Assembly (NCBI GenBank): GCA_018333395.1 | Contig: JAGXSQ010000071.1 | Span: 1-19,567 of the forward strand | DNA: 19,567 nt | Reading direction: 5' to 3' | Source of the DNA: Dethiobacter sp. | GTDB taxonomy: Bacteria; Bacillota_D; Dethiobacteria; Dethiobacterales; Dethiobacteraceae | Shown: positions 16,605 to 19,567 of the stretch, in pieces | Layout of the letters: every line of letters begins with the position of its first letter | Numbering within the stretch: the first letter of the stretch is position 1 | Position numbers and translations under genes: made by a program | The notes under the pieces: generated by a model | Database searches by the model: none | Seen by the model: the letters and a program-made list of their open reading frames with translations, nothing else | Told to the model about the DNA's origin: nothing

Positions 16605-16633
16605 GAGTGCGTGCCAAATCAGGCAACCATAAA

Positions 16634-16651
16634 TGCCCGCCAGAGCGGGCA
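16634..16651 (+). other. Small hairpin just before the phosphodiesterase ribosome binding site
   Basis: TGCCCGC and GCGGGCA form a perfect 7-bp GC-rich stem with a CAGA loop, ending five bases before GGAGG (16656-16660). There is no T-run, so it should not terminate transcription. It may stabilise or process the dnaJ-like/phosphodiesterase mRNA or keep the ribosome binding site open. Confidence 0.45.
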
Positions 16652-16666
16652 CAGTGGAGGCAGAAG

Positions 16667-17164
16667 ATGCGTATCGGCGTCATCAGCGACACCCATATCC
16701 CCTTGCGAGCCAATCAATTGCCCGCTGCGCTTTTTAAGATTCTGGACGGCGTTGACTTGCTCCTGCATGCCGGCGACCTGGTCGAAGAAAAAGTCCTCGA
16801 CGAACTGCGTATCCTCGCCCCCGTAGAGGCAGTAGTCGGTAACATGGACCCCGTTTATCTTGTCCCACTCCTTGGCCGCAAGAAAATACTAGATGTGGCC
16901 GGATACCGTATCGGCCTGATCCACGGTGACTTTGGTAGCGACCGCCATAAGACGCCGCTAAGGGCATACGGAGCTTTTACCGAAGACAATGTGAACTGCG
17001 TTGTCTTTGGTCACAGCCACCAGCCTTATTGCCGCGAAGAAAAAGGCGTGCTACTCTTTAATCCCGGCTCCCCGACAGACCCGCGGCGCGAGCCCTACCC
17101 TTCATGCGGTTTGCTAACCATCAGCGAAAAAATCACCGGCGAAATCCTCTACCTGAAAAAATAG
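16667..17164 (+). CDS. YfcE/MJ0936-family metallophosphoesterase
   Basis: A 165-residue calcineurin-like phosphodiesterase with two metal ions. Motifs in order: GVISDTH (DxH), LLLHAGDLVEE (GD), VVGNMDP (GNxD), IGLIHGDFG (GHxx-like), VVFGHSHQP (GHxH) and LLFNPGSPTDPR. This is the full ligand set for a binuclear metal site. Members hydrolyse phosphodiesters such as bis-pNPP or 2',3'-cNMP in vitro; physiological substrates are unclear. I chose the ATG at 16667, which has GGAGG six bases upstream; the open frame extends back to 16607, but that part is noncoding and holds the small hairpin. It probably shares a transcript with the dnaJ-like gene, whose stop is about 60 bases upstream. Confidence 0.92.
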   Translation: MRIGVISDTHIPLRANQLPAALFKILDGVDLLLHAGDLVEEKVLDELRILAPVEAVVGNMDPVYLVPLLGRKKILDVAGYRIGLIHGDFGSDRHKTPLRAYGAFTEDNVNCVVFGHSHQPYCREEKGVLLFNPGSPTDPRREPYPSCGLLTISEKITGEILYLKK

Positions 17165-17204
17165 TCGTAGCCTTGCGAGTATTGGCGGGTAAGCATGGGC
17201 CAGT

Positions 17205-17272
17205 GCTGACGCATGAACGAAGAAAGGCTTAGCTGTTAAGGGTTCAAGCATTAAGGCAAAAAAATTTGTCGC
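17205..17272 (+). repeat. Dispersed ~70-bp repeat, copy A
   Basis: This segment is about three quarters identical to 19372-19440 with one gap. Both copies start with GCTGACGCATGAA, share CTGTTAAGGGTT and AAGC, and end in an A-run/T-run block plus CGC. Copy A ends in a decayed version of the palindrome that is perfect in copy B. It overlaps the 3' end of the DUF499 remnant, whose last codons and stop come from the repeat. It probably marks the edge of an inserted element. Confidence 0.6.
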
Positions 17273-17636
17273 AGGCTATTTGCGCTGTCCGGAGGTATCG
17301 ATTGAGAGCCTGCGGCGTGAACTGCGGCAGAATGCGCAGCCGCGGGAGATAGCAGTATGTGCACAGGTAGTCCCACAGCTTTTTTATTTCAATATGGTCT
17401 GCATCCTTCCACAGCAAATTATTTAACTCCATCAACAGCAACGCCGGAGCCCACTGGGTAATCAGCGCTTCGTTCTGAATCATTTTCTTTGCGCCTTTGG
17501 CAATAATAGAATCTGCTCCGCCGCTGATTCTAATGCTGTCCCACACGATGGTTTTCAGATCCACGCTACGGTCGATGGATAGATAGAGCAGCCAGCAATA
17601 CGCTTCTTTAATCCATGCTTCGACCGTTTCATTAAA
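17244..17636 (-). pseudogene. Remnant of a DUF499-type ATPase
   Basis: A minus-strand frame starts directly after TAA at 17637-17639 and contains ETVEAWIKEAYCWLLYLSID, VWDSIRISGGADSIIAKGAKKM and IKKLWDYLCTYCYLPRLR. The KEAY-WLL and LWDYL-TY-YLPRL signatures are those I associate with the C-terminal half of DUF499 proteins, about 1000-residue AAA+ ATPases that sit in anti-phage and methyltransferase-linked gene clusters. Only about 110 residues remain. There is no start codon with a ribosome binding site, and the end is formed by the repeat at 17205-17272. It is a deletion remnant with no expected function. The family assignment is by recall of motifs and needs a profile search. Confidence 0.62.
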
Positions 17637-17690
17637 TTATTATCTGCGCTCTGCGTGATAATTTTGTTATTGCGCATCAAGCTTGGCTAA

Positions 17691-17777
17691 AACAACAGAT
17701 GCTTCCCTGCTGTGGCAACCGCCCTGCGGGCCAACATCGTATGGGATGCCACCGCCCGGACCGTCACCGCCCAATAA
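17691..17777 (+). pseudogene. Remnant of a copper amine oxidase N-terminal-like domain
   Basis: A 28-codon plus-strand frame reads FPAVATALRANIVWDATART and then VTAQ before TAA 17775-17777. This fits the end of the PF07833 repeat, whose pattern is VPLRAVAEALGA-V-WD--TRTVT. Such domains occur in secreted and surface proteins of Firmicutes. It is closed upstream by TAA at 17688-17690 and has no start. It is only the last part of the domain; similarity over so few residues could mislead. Confidence 0.42.
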
Positions 17778-17801
17778 CAACTTAGAACAACGGCATAAAC
17801 G

Positions 17802-17828
17802 AAGCCCCGGAGGTTCCCTCCAGGGCTT
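17802..17828 (-). terminator. Hairpin terminator of the vapBC-like operon
   Basis: On the minus strand AAGCCCTGGAGG pairs with CCTCCGGGGCTT across a GAA loop, giving a 12-bp stem with one U-G wobble. It starts immediately after the toxin stop codon (17829-17831). The following sequence (cgtttatg) has only a short T-rich tract, so termination may be incomplete or assisted. Confidence 0.72.
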
Positions 17829-18200
17829 TCACTCACTCAATAGCAGCGGGTCCAGCACGGTTAATTCCTCAATCCAGACAAAATCTTCTACGTTGCGGGT
17901 TGCCAGTGGTCGTCCGTAGGCTAACGCGGTTGCAGCTACAATACTGTCGCCAAGGCTCATGCGCTGCCTCTGCCGAAGGGCTACTGCCTGCTTAACAATT
18001 GGCTCTGATAGCGGAATGACCTCAGAGACTTGAAAAAACTTCTCCAGAAGGAGCCGTTCTGTTTCCTGGAGACGATGATAACCGAGCACTTCTATATAGC
18101 TGACTACAGAAACGGCCGGCGCATGTTTTTTAATAAACTGACGTAGAAGGTCATGCTCCGGCTGGGTAGCGTAAATAATGATGTTGCTGTCAATCAGCAT
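17829..18200 (-). CDS. vapC: PIN-domain toxin, VapC family
   Basis: A 123-residue PIN-domain ribonuclease. The acidic metal-binding residues are in place: Asp4 (MLIDSNIIIYA), Glu37 (SYIEVLGY), Asp85 (MSLGDSIVAATAL) and Asp106 with Asn103 (TRNVEDF). VapC toxins cleave tRNA or rRNA and block translation when the antitoxin decays. The ATG at 18200 shares its A with the antitoxin stop (TAATG), the classic coupled arrangement. All catalytic residues are present, so the toxin looks active. The target RNA cannot be predicted. Confidence 0.9.
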   Translation of the reverse strand: MLIDSNIIIYATQPEHDLLRQFIKKHAPAVSVVSYIEVLGYHRLQETERLLLEKFFQVSEVIPLSEPIVKQAVALRQRQRMSLGDSIVAATALAYGRPLATRNVEDFVWIEELTVLDPLLLSE

Positions 18201-18451
18201 TAGGATTCCCGATGTGGTACAGGCGTATCTTTTCGCAGCTCACGCTGCCAATTCGCAGGATCCGGGATGATAGACGATAGTCTCCCTAGGGCGGCAAGAT
18301 CTGCCAGGGCATCCGCCATCTGTTTGCCGCGGTCCTCGGAGGCAGCTTCTAGTAAAGTGATGTGTACACAGACTGCCCGTTGCCCCTGGGGAGGCGGATC
18401 AATCCATTCAACGCGGTTTCCGTGAAGTACCGCTTTGTAGGTATGTGACAC
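18200..18451 (-). CDS. Antitoxin of the VapBC-type pair
   Basis: An 83-residue protein starting at GTG 18451, which has GAAAGGAG seven bases upstream. The longer open frame to 18607 crosses the promoter and is not coding. The sequence begins MSHTYKAVLHGNRVEWIDPPP, and the middle reads RAVCVHITLLEA, resembling the small TYKA-L-GNRLEW antitoxin family found beside PIN toxins in Firmicutes, Cyanobacteria and Chloroflexi. It lacks an obvious AbrB or ribbon-helix-helix signature, although beta strands predominate early and the C-terminal half is helical and should wrap the toxin. The C-terminal half carries WQRELRKDTPVPHRES. Role assigned mainly from its position, 1-bp overlapped with vapC. Confidence 0.75.
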   Translation of the reverse strand: MSHTYKAVLHGNRVEWIDPPPQGQRAVCVHITLLEAASEDRGKQMADALADLAALGRLSSIIPDPANWQRELRKDTPVPHRES

Positions 18452-18488
18452 AGCAATGCTCCTTTCAAAATTTTCTGCTTCTGTCGCT

Positions 18489-18517
18489 ATCATACCTGAC
18501 ATTATTGCGGTTGTCAA
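18489..18517 (-). promoter_or_regulatory. Promoter of the vapBC-like operon with an operator-like dyad
   Basis: On the minus strand TTGACA (18517-18512) and TATGAT (18494-18489) are 17 bases apart, giving a leader of about 30 bases before the GTG. Within the promoter, TGACA (18516-18512) and TGTCA (18501-18497) form an inverted repeat with a 10-base spacer, a plausible site for autorepression by the toxin-antitoxin complex. The promoter is strong; the operator is inference. Confidence 0.75.
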
Positions 18518-18609
18518 AAGATGTGAGAGTGAGAGACGAGCCTTTTGCGTTGCAAACATTCTTCGCCAGTTCAGCGAAAAACGCAGCCATATACTCCACT
18601 TGGCCATGC

Positions 18610-18768
18610 TTAAATAAGCCTACTTGCAGCGATGTATACCAATTTATTGGGAATATACTTAGACAGACCCTCGATTGTGCCGTGTTTCTCCAGGTACTGC
18701 GCGACTAGGGCAAGTATCGTTTCCTGGATTTGGACAGGCTCTTCCCTCTGGCCAGGCAGCCAGCCGCA
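18610..18768 (-). pseudogene. Unassigned open-frame remnant
   Basis: The gap upstream of the toxin-antitoxin promoter holds a 52-codon minus-strand frame that includes EEPVQIQETILALVAQYLEK and GTIEGLSKYIPNKLVYIAAS before TAA at 18610-18612. The amino-acid pattern looks like real protein (amphipathic helix followed by a helical segment), but there is no start codon or ribosome binding site in frame; a TGA closes it at 18769-18771. It is probably the tail of a deleted gene. I do not recognise the family. Confidence 0.28.
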
Positions 18769-18799
18769 TCATGGAAGTTGCCGTGACGAAAACGATGCC

Positions 18800-19347
18800 T
18801 TAGTCTCTGGCGTGTTCGTACAGTTGGACGTAGCCGTCGCCGCAGACCACGCGGCCTGCGGCGGCAAGAGAGGCCACAGCTCCTGTTACGTGTCCGGGAA
18901 TGACTTCCTCGCTGTCAAGCAGGGCGAGAACCGCTTTTTGCAGCTCTTCCGCCGGCAGGTAGCAGTAGCAGCCGATTCCCTTAAAGTATGCAGGATGCCT
19001 GCTTTGACGCGGAATTCGCTTGCAGGAGATATGCCAAGCGCTTTTGCGTTCCCGTCCGCCTGGGCAAATCCGACCATGCGGAGATTGGTCAGACAGTAAG
19101 GGTTGGCGCTGATTTTGTCAATGGTAGCGCCGCCCCATTTCTTGAACGCTTTGACGGCAAGGTTGGGTGTTACGCCAAGCCGGGAAAGAAAAGATATGAC
19201 CTTCTGGCAGGTGATCGTGTTTACGACCGATTCAGAGATGGTCTTGTCTTTCGCAAGGGAAATGCCCTTGACAGTGGCAAGCGTTTCCGGGTGCTTGACT
19301 TGCTCTCCCCAGACGGAAAGTTTGTCGCCGACACGGATGCCGAACAT
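18800..19347 (-). pseudogene. Frameshifted RecD2-like DNA helicase remnant
   Basis: The frame from 19347 has FGIRVGDKLSVWGEQVKHPE (the N-terminal OB-like region), VISFLSRLGVTPNLAVKAFK and NPYCLTNLRMVGFAQAD, then GISPASEFRVKAGILHTL. These are the N-terminal helix-hairpin-helix features of RecD2 (NPY-L-----GF--AD-IA--LGI). Near 18970-18980 the homology shifts frame and continues as YCYLPAEELQKAVLALL up to TAA 18800-18802. The helicase motor with Walker A is absent. It is thus broken by a frameshift and truncated before the ATPase core, so it cannot be an active helicase. An upstream ribosome binding site is not evident. Its 5' side abuts copy B of the dispersed repeat. Confidence 0.65.
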
Positions 19348-19371
19348 AGACCGGCTACGATGTATGGCAGA

Positions 19372-19440
19372 GCTGACGCATGAATAAATGGAGGCTTGTC
19401 TGTTAAGGGTTTAAGCGGCCAAGCGAAAAAATTTTTTCGC
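19372..19440 (+). repeat. Dispersed ~70-bp repeat, copy B, ending in an 18-bp perfect palindrome
   Basis: This is the second copy of the segment at 17205-17272, in the same orientation. Its right end, 19423-19440, is the perfect palindrome GCGAAAAAATTTTTTCGC. Ten bases further lies the promoter of the plus-strand gene. It is therefore both a boundary to the RecD2-like remnant and the upstream region of the last gene. Confidence 0.6.
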
Positions 19441-19449
19441 AAAAAGCAC

Positions 19450-19478
19450 TGGACAAGCGAAAACGTTCATGTCATAAT
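19450..19478 (+). promoter_or_regulatory. Promoter of the gene starting at 19517
   Basis: TGGACA (19450-19455) and CATAAT (19473-19478) are separated by 17 bases; each differs from consensus at one position. The predicted transcription start is about 19485, which lies inside the left arm of the inverted repeat at 19479-19517. Confidence 0.7.
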
Positions 19479-19517
19479 TAGTGTGGGAGTTAAATGTTTT
19501 TAAGGAGGCCCACACTA
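19479..19517 (+). promoter_or_regulatory. Leader inverted repeat enclosing the ribosome binding site
   Basis: TAGTGTGGG (19479-19487) and CCCACACTA (19509-19517) are perfect 9-bp complements. The loop carries AAGGAGG (19502-19508), and the right arm ends in the A of the ATG. In RNA the start codon and the space after the binding site would be paired. Because the promoter start is near 19485, the gene's own transcript lacks most of the left arm, whereas a transcript entering from upstream contains all of it. Confidence 0.7.
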
Positions 19518-19567
19518 TGTCTGAAGCTTCAAAGAAAGAAACGATCCTGCTTTTTGGTCGGGAATTT
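19517..19567 (+). CDS. Start of an unidentified gene, cut by window edge
   Basis: ATG at 19517 is preceded by AAGGAGG with eight bases spacing. Seventeen residues are visible (MSEASKKETILLFGREF). That is too short to identify the family. The promoter, the leader inverted repeat and the duplicated sequence just upstream suggest a transposase or other mobile-element gene, but this is inference only. Confidence 0.65.
   Translation, partial: MSEASKKETILLFGREF

Noticed and set aside
17235..17262. GGGTTCAAGC resembling a tRNA T-arm
   Set aside because: No T-stem, acceptor stem or anticodon arm can be built around it; it is part of the dispersed repeat.
1..19567. CRISPR array
   Set aside because: No regularly spaced identical short repeats were seen; the only repeat pair is two copies 2.1 kb apart.

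Overview
The window looks like a chromosomal segment of an anaerobic Bacillota (Firmicutes) species. Evidence: strong AGGAGG-type ribosome binding sites, frequent GTG/TTG starts, an AddAB-type recombination nuclease instead of RecBCD, a DUF2325 protein, and an aldehyde:ferredoxin oxidoreductase (AOR) family enzyme with a four-cluster ferredoxin. A clostridial or Negativicutes lineage is plausible, but this is inference; there is no rRNA or other decisive marker.

Layout. (1) 1-2008 is AT-rich compared with the rest and carries two adjacent class I SAM-dependent methyltransferases plus a broken small gene at the left edge; it looks acquired. (2) 2009-5700 holds rlmD (23S rRNA m5U methyltransferase), a radical SAM gene and a Fur-box-controlled DUF2325 gene, separated by gene remnants: the C-terminal part of a macro domain, the first half of an HD-GYP domain, and the start of a DUF4338 (DruA/transposase-like) protein. 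(3) 5687-15205 is a long minus-strand block: queA, addB, addA, four-cluster ferredoxin, AOR. The last four are coupled by start/stop overlaps or very short gaps, so a DNA-repair pair and a tungsten/molybdenum redox pair probably share an mRNA. (4) 15618-17164 encodes a DnaJ-like co-chaperone with a reduced zinc module and a YfcE/MJ0936-type phosphodiesterase. (5) 17165-19567 is a gene graveyard: a DUF499 ATPase remnant, a copper-amine-oxidase-like domain remnant, an intact VapBC-type toxin-antitoxin pair with its own promoter and terminator, a frameshifted RecD2-like helicase remnant, two diverged copies of a ~70-bp repeat, and the start of an unidentified plus-strand gene.

Working together: AddAB processes double-strand ends; the ferredoxin is the likely electron partner of the AOR enzyme; VapBC is self-contained. 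The most interesting sites are regulatory. The DUF2325 gene has a fully consensus promoter (TTGACA-17-TATAAT) with a Fur-like operator just downstream. The last gene has a 9-bp inverted repeat flanking its ribosome binding site, positioned so that only read-through transcripts from outside could fold it, as in some insertion sequences. I found no complete new defence system, but remnants of defence-associated families (DUF499, DUF4338) show that such cargo has passed through this locus.
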